A stretch of DNA of 36,616 nucleotides from the IMG/VR virus record IMGVR_UViG_3300046787_000429, positions 1-36,616 of that record. One strand, 5' to 3'. A program made the translations under genes and the position numbers. Origin of the DNA: a virus. Of this stretch, positions 7,984 to 15,583 are shown piece after piece (within the stretch, counting starts at the first letter, position 1; every line of letters starts with the position of its first letter). Under the pieces are notes generated by a model. The model was not told where the DNA came from. It ran no database searches and saw only the letters and a program-made list of their open reading frames with translations.

Positions 7984-8955
7984 TTATACACTGAGTTTTA
8001 TGCCTAATTTCACGGTGCGTTTTCCGCCCGCTTCGCTGATTGAGGTGTTAACCCCAGTCACATAATATTTTCCGTCCTTTTCAGGGTAATCTTCATCTTT
8101 TATTTTTGCTGAGTAAGTCGGTTGCACAAATGGAACCAACCAAGTGTCAATACTTCCCTCGTACATATCGGCACTCCTGCGCAGCAATTCTGCATTGGCT
8201 ATTTTTGGCAAGTCTCCCGCACTGATTGAGCCTACTTTCAACGTTACTTTTTCGCCTCCTGTTGTTCCGGCGGTAAAGCTTTCGACCGTGCCTTTTATAT
8301 TGGTGCTTTCAACAACAACCTCTACTTTACGGTCAATAGCTTTTTTATATTCCAAAGACGATTTCTCAATATTCACCTGCATCGAGTAAATAACTTCACC
8401 GCCTTTCTCCAAATAAGGAGCGTGTATGTGTAGTTCCTTTTTTTCGGTATTGAAATAAACATTGGCTTTGGTTTCCTCGGCCAGCTTTTTCAAAACATCA
8501 TAACCTGTGGCTTGATGTATAACAAACTTTTCATAAGCAATGTCATAATCACACACCAGTTTGAAATTTGGGTTTATCTGGTCAACGACCGTTTGGGCGA
8601 TTTTCCCCAATGTGGTAGGTTTCAGCTCCACATCTTTAACTCCTTTTCTAAAAAGGAAAAGAGCATCTTCACACAATATTTTCAAAGAGCTGTCATTCGT
8701 TACAATATCCTGGACAAAACCGACAAACTCGGTTTCTAATGTATTGTCGTATCCCGCCTTTATGATTACTTCCGTACCCCTACCTATTTTATCACTTATA
8801 TTTAATACTTGGTTCATTACCGCTTCTGGAAGCGTAATAGTGGCCGTGTCGGCAAGGTTGTCAACTGAGCAATCAATGTCGATGCTTGCTACCATTCCTA
8901 GATTGTAATTAGCTACATTAGTTTTGAATTTTATATCCCAATTAATATCAAACAT
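7984..8955 (-). CDS. Baseplate hub protein, late control D / Mu gp44-like
   Basis: This 323-aa protein has the layout of the gpD/gp44 hub family. A first beta domain is followed by VEFVGFVQDIVTNDS-type strands. Then comes a linker with GYDVLKKLAEETKANVYFN (near 152-170), the conserved helix of late-control D proteins. The second half carries strands and ends with YYVTGVNTSISEAGGKRTVKLGIKL. It overlaps the preceding gene by 8 nt and precedes the spike. The hub connects tail tube, spike and wedges. Confidence 0.75.
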   Translation of the reverse strand: MFDINWDIKFKTNVANYNLGMVASIDIDCSVDNLADTATITLPEAVMNQVLNISDKIGRGTEVIIKAGYDNTLETEFVGFVQDIVTNDSSLKILCEDALFLFRKGVKDVELKPTTLGKIAQTVVDQINPNFKLVCDYDIAYEKFVIHQATGYDVLKKLAEETKANVYFNTEKKELHIHAPYLEKGGEVIYSMQVNIEKSSLEYKKAIDRKVEVVVESTNIKGTVESFTAGTTGGEKVTLKVGSISAGDLPKIANAELLRRSADMYEGSIDTWLVPFVQPTYSAKIKDEDYPEKDGKYYVTGVNTSISEAGGKRTVKLGIKLSV

Positions 8956-9625
8956 TCTTCATAGGTTTAGATCCCTCATCGAGTAAATTATAACTATCAT
9001 CACTGGTTAACTTCAAATCATAAGCCTGAACACTCTCTCCTTTGGTAAATGGGAAATTGTAATCTTCAACTACCACTTTGGTAACTCCCAAAATTTCCAA
9101 CGGCGCACTGTAGATGTAAAACTCTTTGCTGTACTTTAAAAAATCAAACAGTTGCGCCATTTGCTTTTTAGGGAAACAATCCTCAGCAGATCCTTTTATC
9201 AAACTCCCCATTAAAACACCCGTAACCTGAAATTCAAAATCTTTACGACTCCATCGCTCTTTGATTGTTCCAATAAGCTTTTCGCCTTGTTTGGCAACAT
9301 TTCGTTTTACGATGTTGTTACCCGAACTTATGTTTATCATAGGCTCGTATGGAAATAGCCATTTTTGCCCACCTTCAGTAAAACTAAAAGACAGTGGAAA
9401 AAACTGTTCTTGTTCCGACTTTATATCATCAGCCTGATTAATTCTAAAGCTGGCATTAACAGAGCCTTGAACTACCTTGTTTTCATTGGGCAAGGGCAAA
9501 AAAGGAATCTTGGGCAAAACGTGTTTGCTTAATTCATTTTGTACAATCTGGGTGCGTTGGTATGTTCCAACGGAATCAGACCCCATCAAGCTCAAAAAAA
9601 CAATATCTTTATTTGTCAGTTCCAT
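8948..9625 (-). CDS. DUF6046-like tail protein (Mu N/gp43 position)
   Basis: This 225-aa protein has no obvious enzymatic motif. It shows conserved-looking blocks YQRTQIVQNELSKHVLPKI, IKERWSRKDFEFQVTGVL and VEDYNFPFTKGESVQAYDLKLTSDD, typical of a tail family of Bacteroidota phages that I believe is DUF6046. It sits between the tape measure and the hub gene, where Mu has gp43. A tail-hub connector function is inferred from place only. The family name is from memory. Confidence 0.55.
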   Translation of the reverse strand: MELTNKDIVFLSLMGSDSVGTYQRTQIVQNELSKHVLPKIPFLPLPNENKVVQGSVNASFRINQADDIKSEQEQFFPLSFSFTEGGQKWLFPYEPMINISSGNNIVKRNVAKQGEKLIGTIKERWSRKDFEFQVTGVLMGSLIKGSAEDCFPKKQMAQLFDFLKYSKEFYIYSAPLEILGVTKVVVEDYNFPFTKGESVQAYDLKLTSDDSYNLLDEGSKPMKNV

Positions 9626-9645
9626 TTTTCTTCTTTATCTGTTTT

Positions 9646-9679
9646 AGCCCCCTCTCCTTTGGAGAGAGTTGGGGTGAGG
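9646..9679. repeat. Flavobacterial-type intergenic palindrome
   Basis: Between the tape measure and the next gene lies a hairpin with stem CTCTCC-TTT-GGAGAG (9652-9666) flanked by CCCC and GGGG arms, ending in GGGGTGAGG. The form CCCCTCTCC-TTT-GGAGAG...GGGGTGAGG resembles a repeat scattered between genes in many Bacteroidota genomes. Here it could also act as an attenuator in the tail operon. Confidence 0.5.
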
Positions 9680-9681
9680 AA

Positions 9682-11670
9682 TTAGCCAGTTGCCGTAGCC
9701 GCCATGGCTAGGATTCTCATTAATTCGTCTGCCACTTCACTTCCTGCTTTATTACTGGCATCTTTACCGCCTGTTATACTTTCTGTTTTGATTCCTATTA
9801 ATTCTTTTAAGTTAATAGTGATATAGGTGTGTTTTGTACCGCCTGTAGCCACCGCCTCATTAGATTTTTTAGCACTGGCAGAACCCCCACCAGCACCGGA
9901 ACCACTTGCGCCACCTTTGCCAAAATCTGTTCCCGCTACTTCTGGTCCTGCAATGCCGTTTTGGTCTTTTTGTTTGGCCTCTTTTTTCCATTTCACAGAA
10001 TCAAAAGCGGCCTTAAATTCCATTCCCGCGCTAACCGCTGTTGAAGCTGCCTTTTTATAGCCGTTTTTAATGGCTTCTTTCCTGGATTCAACATCAGAGT
10101 TAAGCTTGGTTATTTCGGCAGTATTGGCGTTTTTATTACCAATGCCAACCATATTTTTAAACTTGTACCAGGCAATTTGTATTTTATCAATACCAATCAT
10201 AAAACCGTTAACGACTGTGCCAAATTGTGCTTTTATCGTATCGACATAAGCCGTAAACAAAAGGCGGGCACCATTAATGGTATGTTTCCAAGCTTGACCC
10301 CAACCTTCTGTTTTTGAAACAACCCAAGTGATAGCGGCAATTAATGCTATAACCCCCATAACTATCCATACAATTGGATTCATCGCCATAATAGCATTAA
10401 AAGCAAGTTGCACACCGCTCCATGCTTTAGTTGCCCCCGATACTGTAGAAGTCCAAAAGGCTTGTAATTTTGTTGAGCTACTCAAAGTTGAAATAACAGT
10501 ACCGGCACCTTGAAAAATTGGCATTAGATTACTAAAATCTCTAGTGGTATTACCTATTACATTGGCATAACCTATCCAGCCATTAGTACCATTAAACAAT
10601 GAAATTTTAAAATCATCAATTTGAGCCTGTAACCGTTTATTTTTTTCTAATGGGGATTCCATTATTATTGCCGCCTGCTCGTAGGCTGTTTTCGTGTTTT
10701 GAACGGCTCCTGTCAAACGCCCCATTTCAGTTGTCCCGGAAATAAGAGATATGGCAGCGGCATTATTTTCTTTTCCAAACAACTTAGTAACCAGGGCTTG
10801 GTCACCCATTATTTTCTTTAATGGCTCTAAACGCTCTTTTAAAGTTTTAGAACGATCCCCCAGCGCGTTAATATCAATACCCGCAGCCGTCAATTCTTTT
10901 TTGACATCTTTTGGTAAAAATCTGCCCTCTGAAAGTGTGGCCAATACGTTACGCAAAGCAACACCTCCTTCAGCTCCTTTTTTTCCGCTCTTGTCAAGCA
11001 CCTGGATAGCTGCATTTGTTTCAGCAAAACTCACATTTGCAGTTTTGGCCGCTAAACCGGATTGTTCTAAAGCGGATTTAATTTGTGGTAACTCTGCCGA
11101 ACCCTCTTTAGCAGATGCCGCCATGATATTCATCATAGAAGACATATCCTTTGAGGCTCTTATTGGGTCTTCAAGCGAAACCTGGTATTGGTTCATGGCC
11201 GTAGTTAGAACCTCCGTTGCCGCTACAGTATCGCCGCCCATTGTTTTAGACAATGTAGAGACAGAATTCCCCATAGCCTGCAATGCTTTTGGCTGTTTGG
11301 CTATCTCAGGGGTTAATTGCGAAAGGATTAATTTATAAGCCTCGACACCCTCAGCAGCAGAACCTCCAAAAGTTTTAGCGTTTTGTCTGGCATAGCCCTC
11401 AATCTCTTTAAGTTTATCTCCCGTTGCCCCCGTAATTGCCGAAAGGTCGGCAAGATTGGAGCTTAGTTTTATTCCAGGATCATTCAATGAGGTCAAACCG
11501 TCTGCAGCCGAACTAATGTTTTGGATTAAATTGTTCAATCGCAAACCATTCAACTGCTTTTGTACTTTGTCAATTCCCGTATGAACGTTGTTCTGAAACT
11601 TATTAAATGAGGAATTTACCTTATCAAAGTTTTCATTAATCTGTATGATATATGATAAGGTGTTGCTCAT
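9682..11670 (-). CDS. Tail tape measure protein
   Basis: This 662-aa protein is the longest tail protein. It has an N-terminal coiled region, then a TP901-type core (residues 70-320: LKEIEGYARQNAKTFGGSA, ALEQSGLAAKTANVSFAETNAAIQVLDKSGKKGAEGGVALR). A hydrophobic segment lies around 425-455 (PIVWIVMGVIALIAAITWVVS) and the C-terminus is Gly/Ala-rich. Such proteins set tail length and leave the tail at DNA injection. The gene follows the two tail chaperone frames, as in most tailed phages. The contractile tail is correspondingly short for a Mu relative. Confidence 0.9.
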   Translation of the reverse strand: MSNTLSYIIQINENFDKVNSSFNKFQNNVHTGIDKVQKQLNGLRLNNLIQNISSAADGLTSLNDPGIKLSSNLADLSAITGATGDKLKEIEGYARQNAKTFGGSAAEGVEAYKLILSQLTPEIAKQPKALQAMGNSVSTLSKTMGGDTVAATEVLTTAMNQYQVSLEDPIRASKDMSSMMNIMAASAKEGSAELPQIKSALEQSGLAAKTANVSFAETNAAIQVLDKSGKKGAEGGVALRNVLATLSEGRFLPKDVKKELTAAGIDINALGDRSKTLKERLEPLKKIMGDQALVTKLFGKENNAAAISLISGTTEMGRLTGAVQNTKTAYEQAAIIMESPLEKNKRLQAQIDDFKISLFNGTNGWIGYANVIGNTTRDFSNLMPIFQGAGTVISTLSSSTKLQAFWTSTVSGATKAWSGVQLAFNAIMAMNPIVWIVMGVIALIAAITWVVSKTEGWGQAWKHTINGARLLFTAYVDTIKAQFGTVVNGFMIGIDKIQIAWYKFKNMVGIGNKNANTAEITKLNSDVESRKEAIKNGYKKAASTAVSAGMEFKAAFDSVKWKKEAKQKDQNGIAGPEVAGTDFGKGGASGSGAGGGSASAKKSNEAVATGGTKHTYITINLKELIGIKTESITGGKDASNKAGSEVADELMRILAMAATATG

Positions 11671-11671
11671 T

Positions 11672-11842
11672 TTATTGGTTCTCTTTTTGTCTTATGTATT
11701 CAAGTTCTTTATAGTGTTGTGCCCATTGCCCGTCTGTCAGGTCATCAGGATTGGCTATGTGCATATAATAGCGCAATTGGGCGTTAGCAATACGCAACCA
11801 GTCGTTGTCGTCTACTACTGATGACTCTAGTACTTTACCAGT
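11672..11842 (-). CDS. Second tail assembly chaperone frame, no ATG start (frameshift product)
   Basis: An open frame of 56 residues overlaps the end of the upstream chaperone gene in the -1 frame and runs to 1 bp before the tape-measure start. It contains DDNDWLRIANAQLRYYMHIA and ends HYKELEYIRQKENQ. The frame is open only after a TGA at 11843-11845 and has no ATG before residue 27. In lambda, Mu and most tailed phages, two chaperones here are joined by programmed frameshifting. The shift would need to occur in the last five sense codons of the upstream gene. A classical slippery heptamer is not obvious. Confidence 0.6.
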   Translation of the reverse strand, partial: TGKVLESSVVDDNDWLRIANAQLRYYMHIANPDDLTDGQWAQHYKELEYIRQKENQ

Positions 11843-12144
11843 TCAGCCTTTTTAAATTCAATTACCTGGTCTAATTTTGAAGACACGGCAAGAAAATAGC
11901 TGTCATTGGTTTGCATTTCTAAGTCACCGCCCAGCCAGCAATTTTTTAGAATTACCTCATTAAACTTCATTGGATCATTTCCAACTTGTGAAGCAAAGCT
12001 CAAGGTTTTACGGTCGGGCTTTTTTAAGTAGCAAATTTTATCCTCCACTTCAATGTGAAAAAATTCGCCATGTTCTGCTTTCCATTGAGCTATTTGCTCA
12101 GGGGTTGCCATGTTTTGTGATACTGTGTTTTCTTCTAAATTCAT
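11827..12144 (-). CDS. Tail assembly chaperone (Mu gp41-like)
   Basis: This 105-aa protein lies between the tail tube and the tape measure, the conserved place of the tail chaperone (lambda gpG, Mu gp41). Residues 15-45 read PEQIAQWKAEHGEFFHIEVEDKICYLKKPDR, and a predicted alpha/beta fold follows. Its stop codon is embedded in a second frame open to the tape measure, suggesting a G/GT-type pair. An alternative start is Met12 (12111). It would bind the tape measure protein during tail assembly and not enter the virion. Confidence 0.7.
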   Translation of the reverse strand: MNLEENTVSQNMATPEQIAQWKAEHGEFFHIEVEDKICYLKKPDRKTLSFASQVGNDPMKFNEVILKNCWLGGDLEMQTNDSYFLAVSSKLDQVIEFKKAELVKY

Positions 12145-12164
12145 TTTGATTGTTGTTTTTATTA

Positions 12165-12192
12165 AAATAATCCCGATTGCTCGGGATTATTT
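12165..12192 (-). terminator. Attenuator/terminator between tail tube and chaperone
   Basis: AAATAATCCCGA (12165-12176), loop TTGC, then TCGGGATTATTT (12181-12192) form a perfect 12-bp stem. Leftward it is followed by TAATAAAAAC. It lies directly after the tube gene and before the chaperone gene. It should lower chaperone and tape-measure expression relative to the sheath and tube, which are needed in many copies. Confidence 0.7.
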
Positions 12193-12200
12193 ACTTGTTT

Positions 12201-12614
12201 TTATACATTCTTTTTGATTCCCGTTGCCAAGAAAGGTAAAGTCACTGGCATAAACTTGTCACCTTGTTTGGCCGCGCTTTCGCTCTCGCCAATACTAATG
12301 TTAACCACCTTATCTGTTCTTATGGCGTCCCCATTTGCAGGATTACCATAAGAAATTAAAAGGTCAGCTCTCAAGTCTGTAATATCTCCACCCGCTGCGT
12401 CTTCCAGTGCATCAAACCCAGACTTTAGCAATTCAAGTTCTCCCTCATAAGAGGAGTTCCCTTTTTGAATTGCAAACGGCTCACTGCCTTTTGCATAGAT
12501 TGCCTCTTGCTCTCTTTTCTTTTTATACTTTACTGCACGAATGCTTAATAAGTCAACTCCTCCTACGACAACAGTAATGTCTGCCCACTCGTATTCTCTA
12601 CTATTAAAACTCAT
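12201..12614 (-). CDS. Tail tube protein
   Basis: This 137-aa protein starts MSFNSREYEWADITVVVGGVDL. It contains a predicted beta-sandwich with VKYKKKREQEAIYAKGSEPFAIQKGNSSYEGELELLKSGFDAL. The motif AKGxxPxAIQxGNxxYxGxxxLL is typical of the tail tube family in Bacteroidota contractile phages. It follows the sheath by 17 bp and is separated from the chaperone by a terminator, the expected order for Mu gpM. It forms the inner tube through which DNA passes. Confidence 0.8.
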   Translation of the reverse strand: MSFNSREYEWADITVVVGGVDLLSIRAVKYKKKREQEAIYAKGSEPFAIQKGNSSYEGELELLKSGFDALEDAAGGDITDLRADLLISYGNPANGDAIRTDKVVNISIGESESAAKQGDKFMPVTLPFLATGIKKNV

Positions 12615-12631
12615 ATCTTTTTAATTAAGCG

Positions 12632-13816
12632 TTAAAGGGTATAGCCAATGGTAAACTCTAAATATCTACCGTAGCCTTTTGGTTTTACTTTTACCTTTCC
12701 GTTAATAATTCCAGTCGATGCAACATTGTTTGTTGTGTCAACCAAAACCTCTACACCGGTATCGTTTGCTTTTGTTGAATCAACAGAAAGCTCTCCTTTT
12801 ACAGTCATTTCTTGAGCAATTACTCTCACGATTTCAGCCTCGATGGTTCTGGCATCAATTGGAGACAGCTTACCGCCATCCAACAAATTGAAATCATCCA
12901 AAATATAATTCGTCAATGTGGCATTGGCCAAAACAAAAGCTTTGTCAATTACACGTCTGCGAGTGATATAGTGGTAATCGTCCTCAATGGTACAGGCCAA
13001 ATGATCGTCCACAAAGTAGTATCCTGATTTTCCCACGTGAGTACGTGTGGTAATAAATCCTTTGTCATACAGGGCGTCAATATTGACTTGCTCTACTGGT
13101 GTGTCCAGGATATAAAATTCCAATGGTTTCAAAGTCCCATCTTTCACGCGTCCAATATTAACATGTACCTGATTTTTAGCTAATCTACCTCCAATAACTC
13201 CCACGGCTGCACCTTTAGAAGCTGTTGAACCCGTACGGGTTTCTGTATCGCCAATTAGTACCGCCACACGGTTATAAGTTGTAGCAGAAAAACCAATAAG
13301 ATCCCCTGGAACGCCAGAATAATTATAACCTTCAATAATGAAAATTACCGGATGTATTTTGTTTGCCGTGAAGTCTTCAGCAATAGCTTGAGCCGCTGCT
13401 AATGTTGCAGGAAAACCCGTCCTGATTCCTGCCGTGATTACAGTCTCGGCAACCGATGGTGCATACTTCAAAATCACAAAACGAATACGTCTGTTAGATG
13501 CGGTCAAAAGGGTTGTGCTATCTTCTACTAATTGGTCTAAGGTGCGGGTTTTAGCCACTCCGTAAATCCAAAGTTCGGTACCATCGCCAGCCTCGGCATA
13601 AAACTCCTTAATGGTTTTATGCAATTCATAATTAGCAATCCCGGCAATAATGCCCAATGTCTCGGCTTCTTTCAAATTAAACACTGAATAAACAGTATTT
13701 AAAGCAAAAGAACCGTTGTCTGTAGCACTTGCCACAATTCCGCAAACACCGTCGGGGTTTGTGGCGACAACACCAAGGTTGCCGTTCTCAAAGCCTATAT
13801 TTACTCTTGGTTTCAT
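12632..13816 (-). CDS. Tail sheath protein (DUF2586-like)
   Basis: This 394-aa protein is the contractile sheath by position, directly before the tube. Its content is typical of the Bacteroidota family DUF2586: MKPRVNIGFENGNLGVVATNPDGVCGIVASA at the N-terminus, KEFYAEAGDGTELWIYGVA (about 70-88), then a middle domain with AVLIGD. The C-terminal region DARTIEAEIVRVIAQEM...VKVKPKGYGRYLEFTIGY provides the strands exchanged between sheath subunits. A sheath shows the phage is a myovirus-type Mu relative. Confidence 0.8.
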   Translation of the reverse strand: MKPRVNIGFENGNLGVVATNPDGVCGIVASATDNGSFALNTVYSVFNLKEAETLGIIAGIANYELHKTIKEFYAEAGDGTELWIYGVAKTRTLDQLVEDSTTLLTASNRRIRFVILKYAPSVAETVITAGIRTGFPATLAAAQAIAEDFTANKIHPVIFIIEGYNYSGVPGDLIGFSATTYNRVAVLIGDTETRTGSTASKGAAVGVIGGRLAKNQVHVNIGRVKDGTLKPLEFYILDTPVEQVNIDALYDKGFITTRTHVGKSGYYFVDDHLACTIEDDYHYITRRRVIDKAFVLANATLTNYILDDFNLLDGGKLSPIDARTIEAEIVRVIAQEMTVKGELSVDSTKANDTGVEVLVDTTNNVASTGIINGKVKVKPKGYGRYLEFTIGYTL

Positions 13817-13818
13817 AA

Positions 13819-14283
13819 TTATACTTGAGGGTTATTTTCTTCTTGCGCCTTAGCCTTTGCAGCTACAAGTACAGGATAGATGTCTTCTTTTTTGTTGGTT
13901 TCGGCAACTAAGCCCAATCCTTTAAACAATTTAATTGCAGCAGCGTATTCGGCTGTCTCTGGGTCAAATTCGGCTAATGCTTTTGCCAATTCAGCTTTGT
14001 CATCGGCGGCCTTTTGTTCGGCTGCTTCTTTCTCGGATTGCTCTTGTGCCTTTGCCTCTTTTTCTCTTTCCTCGGCTTCAAATGCCGCCATTTCTTTTTC
14101 CGCTTCGGTCAGTTCCTCAGCATCAACTACCTGTAATTCTTTCTCGTTAAAAACAGGTTCTACCGTTTTGTCCTTTAAAGTTTTGGCGTGGTTTTTAGCG
14201 TCATTCTCCTGGTAGAACGGTGTTCCATCCGAAGTGATGTAGCATTTTTTTAAGCCTGGATTCGTTTCAAAAATTTCGTGCAT
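13819..14283 (-). CDS. Charged coiled-coil hypothetical protein
   Basis: This 154-aa protein begins MHEIFETNPGLKKCYITSDGTPFYQENDAKNHAK, a small beta module. A long Glu/Ala/Lys-rich helix covers residues 55-105, and a helical end follows (FKGLGLVAETNKKEDIYPVLVAA). It lies 2 bp before the sheath gene. Similar proteins lie at the head-tail boundary of Bacteroidota Mu-like phages. The place suggests a structural or assembly role, perhaps a connector or chaperone. Function is not known. Confidence 0.6.
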   Translation of the reverse strand: MHEIFETNPGLKKCYITSDGTPFYQENDAKNHAKTLKDKTVEPVFNEKELQVVDAEELTEAEKEMAAFEAEEREKEAKAQEQSEKEAAEQKAADDKAELAKALAEFDPETAEYAAAIKLFKGLGLVAETNKKEDIYPVLVAAKAKAQEENNPQV

Positions 14284-14288
14284 GATTC

Positions 14289-14765
14289 TTATATTTTAGA
14301 TTTTACAAATAGCCAAACCGCAAAAATCAGCGTGAGAATGGCATAGATTCGAAATAGTATAATTTGGGTTTTTTGCCACCAAGTGAGTTTGTTTACTTCA
14401 AATGGTACTTTTACAACCGCGTCACTAGTCTGATGTGTATTGATATAATGGGCTAGTAACTCTTGCGCTTTGGCTTCACAGTCTATTTTTAACTGGTTGT
14501 TATCTAACCGAACCGTTGGGCTTTTTAACGTGCGCCCTGGTTCGGCTTGAATAACATTTTTGATAACCACTTTGCCTTTTTGGCACTCTAATAGTGCCAG
14601 ATAAGAACTGCTGTCTTTTTCTATCCTAAAAACAGTATCGTGTACCGTTTCTTTTAGGGTGATAATTTGTGTTTTGTTTTCGGTCATGGCGGGCTTCGAG
14701 CTTCCACAAGAAGCCAGTACCATGAGAGAAAAAAACAACAACACAATGTGTTTTAAATGTTTCAT
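14289..14765 (-). CDS. Unimolecular spanin candidate (lipoprotein with C-terminal membrane anchor)
   Basis: This 158-aa protein has a lipoprotein signal peptide ending LASC20 (residues 1-20), a periplasmic stretch of about 110 residues, and a hydrophobic C-terminal segment (about 132-154, IILFRIYAILTLIFAVWLF) with a basic end. An outer-membrane lipid anchor at one end and an inner-membrane helix at the other is the defining layout of u-spanins (T1 gp11), which fuse the two membranes at lysis. It overlaps the endolysin gene by 4 nt, which supports a lysis role. A non-lytic envelope protein is the alternative. Confidence 0.65.
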   Translation of the reverse strand: MKHLKHIVLLFFSLMVLASCGSSKPAMTENKTQIITLKETVHDTVFRIEKDSSSYLALLECQKGKVVIKNVIQAEPGRTLKSPTVRLDNNQLKIDCEAKAQELLAHYINTHQTSDAVVKVPFEVNKLTWWQKTQIILFRIYAILTLIFAVWLFVKSKI

Positions 14766-15217
14766 AATCTTAAAAATGCTTTAATAGTGTTTGTTTTTCG
14801 TTGTCTTCTACATACTTCGTAACCCTCTCGGCTACCCTCATCGTTGGTGTTTCCTTCAATGGTATGAACGGTGTCTTTTACAACTTTTTCTACAATTCCG
14901 GTATGTCCTTGACCTTTACCAAAATCCATTATAAAAAGGTCTCCCGGTTGTGGTTTCGTAACTACTAAGTTTTTTTCAGCGTTGTACATCGCTAAAACCC
15001 CCGCGGTTTTTGTGAGTGGGTTTGTGACTCCTAATTGTATCGAAGCTTCTTTTGTACACCAGTACATAAATGCCATACACCAGGAATAACCTTTACCCAA
15101 TCCAACAGATTTTAAGTACTTTTCAACTGCTGGGCCTGCATTACTGTTTTTAGGAATTTCTCGAACTCCCAGTTGGGTAATGGCAACCTCAAGTGTTTTC
15201 TTTCCTAATGTGTTCAC
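14762..15217 (-). CDS. CHAP-type endolysin
   Basis: This 151-aa protein matches the CHAP amidase/peptidase family. Cys47 lies in YSWCMAFMYWC, His105 in KGQGHTGIVEKV, and Glu121 with Asn123 in HTIEGNT, the Cys-His-Asn/Glu set. The order is as in family members. It has no signal peptide, so it needs a holin. It overlaps both neighbours by 4 nt (spanin downstream, small membrane protein upstream), making a compact lysis cassette. It cuts host peptidoglycan. Confidence 0.85.
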   Translation of the reverse strand: MNTLGKKTLEVAITQLGVREIPKNSNAGPAVEKYLKSVGLGKGYSWCMAFMYWCTKEASIQLGVTNPLTKTAGVLAMYNAEKNLVVTKPQPGDLFIMDFGKGQGHTGIVEKVVKDTVHTIEGNTNDEGSREGYEVCRRQRKTNTIKAFLRL

Positions 15218-15510
15218 TCTGTTTTTCCGTTTAACTGTTTGTACTTTCTGATTTCAATAGTCAAGGTTTCAATTTCTAACATCAAGGTTTTAATCTTCAC
15301 ATCTTGAACTTTTATAGTGTCAATTGCCTCGTTTAGCCTTCTTGTGGCGTCGTCAAGCAATCCTCTGTAAAAGTCTGCCGACTTTATCTCTGCATCAATT
15401 TCTGCTGACTTTGCCTCTGCGTTAGTTTTACGTCTGGCAAAAAACCAAGTAATAGCAGCGGTAAACAAGCCTGTTAATAAGGACGGTAAGAGTGATATAA
15501 TTTCCTGCAC
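15214..15510 (-). CDS. Single-TM coiled-coil membrane protein, possible holin
   Basis: This 98-aa protein has one hydrophobic helix (residues 4-25, IISLLPSLLTGLFTAAITWFF) followed by an ARRK positive cluster. A long coiled coil covers residues 30-92. It is the first gene of the lysis cassette and overlaps the endolysin by 4 nt. Holins with a single N-terminal helix and cytoplasmic coiled tail exist, so a holin or holin-regulator role is plausible. No direct family match is recognised. Confidence 0.6.
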   Translation of the reverse strand: MQEIISLLPSLLTGLFTAAITWFFARRKTNAEAKSAEIDAEIKSADFYRGLLDDATRRLNEAIDTIKVQDVKIKTLMLEIETLTIEIRKYKQLNGKTE

Positions 15511-15527
15511 AATGATAGTTTTTTAAA

Positions 15528-15561
15528 AAAAGGCTACTGACTAATGTATCAGTAGCCTTTT
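15528..15561 (-). terminator. Strong terminator after the capsid gene
   Basis: AAAAGGCTACTGA (15528-15540) and TCAGTAGCCTTTT (15549-15561) form a 13-bp perfect stem with an 8-nt loop. Leftward it runs into a T-rich tract (TTTTTTT). It lies 23 bp past the capsid stop codon. It separates abundant capsid transcription from the lysis and tail genes, which then need read-through or their own promoter. Confidence 0.85.
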
Positions 15562-15583
15562 GTTTATAATCTAGTTTTGGTTA

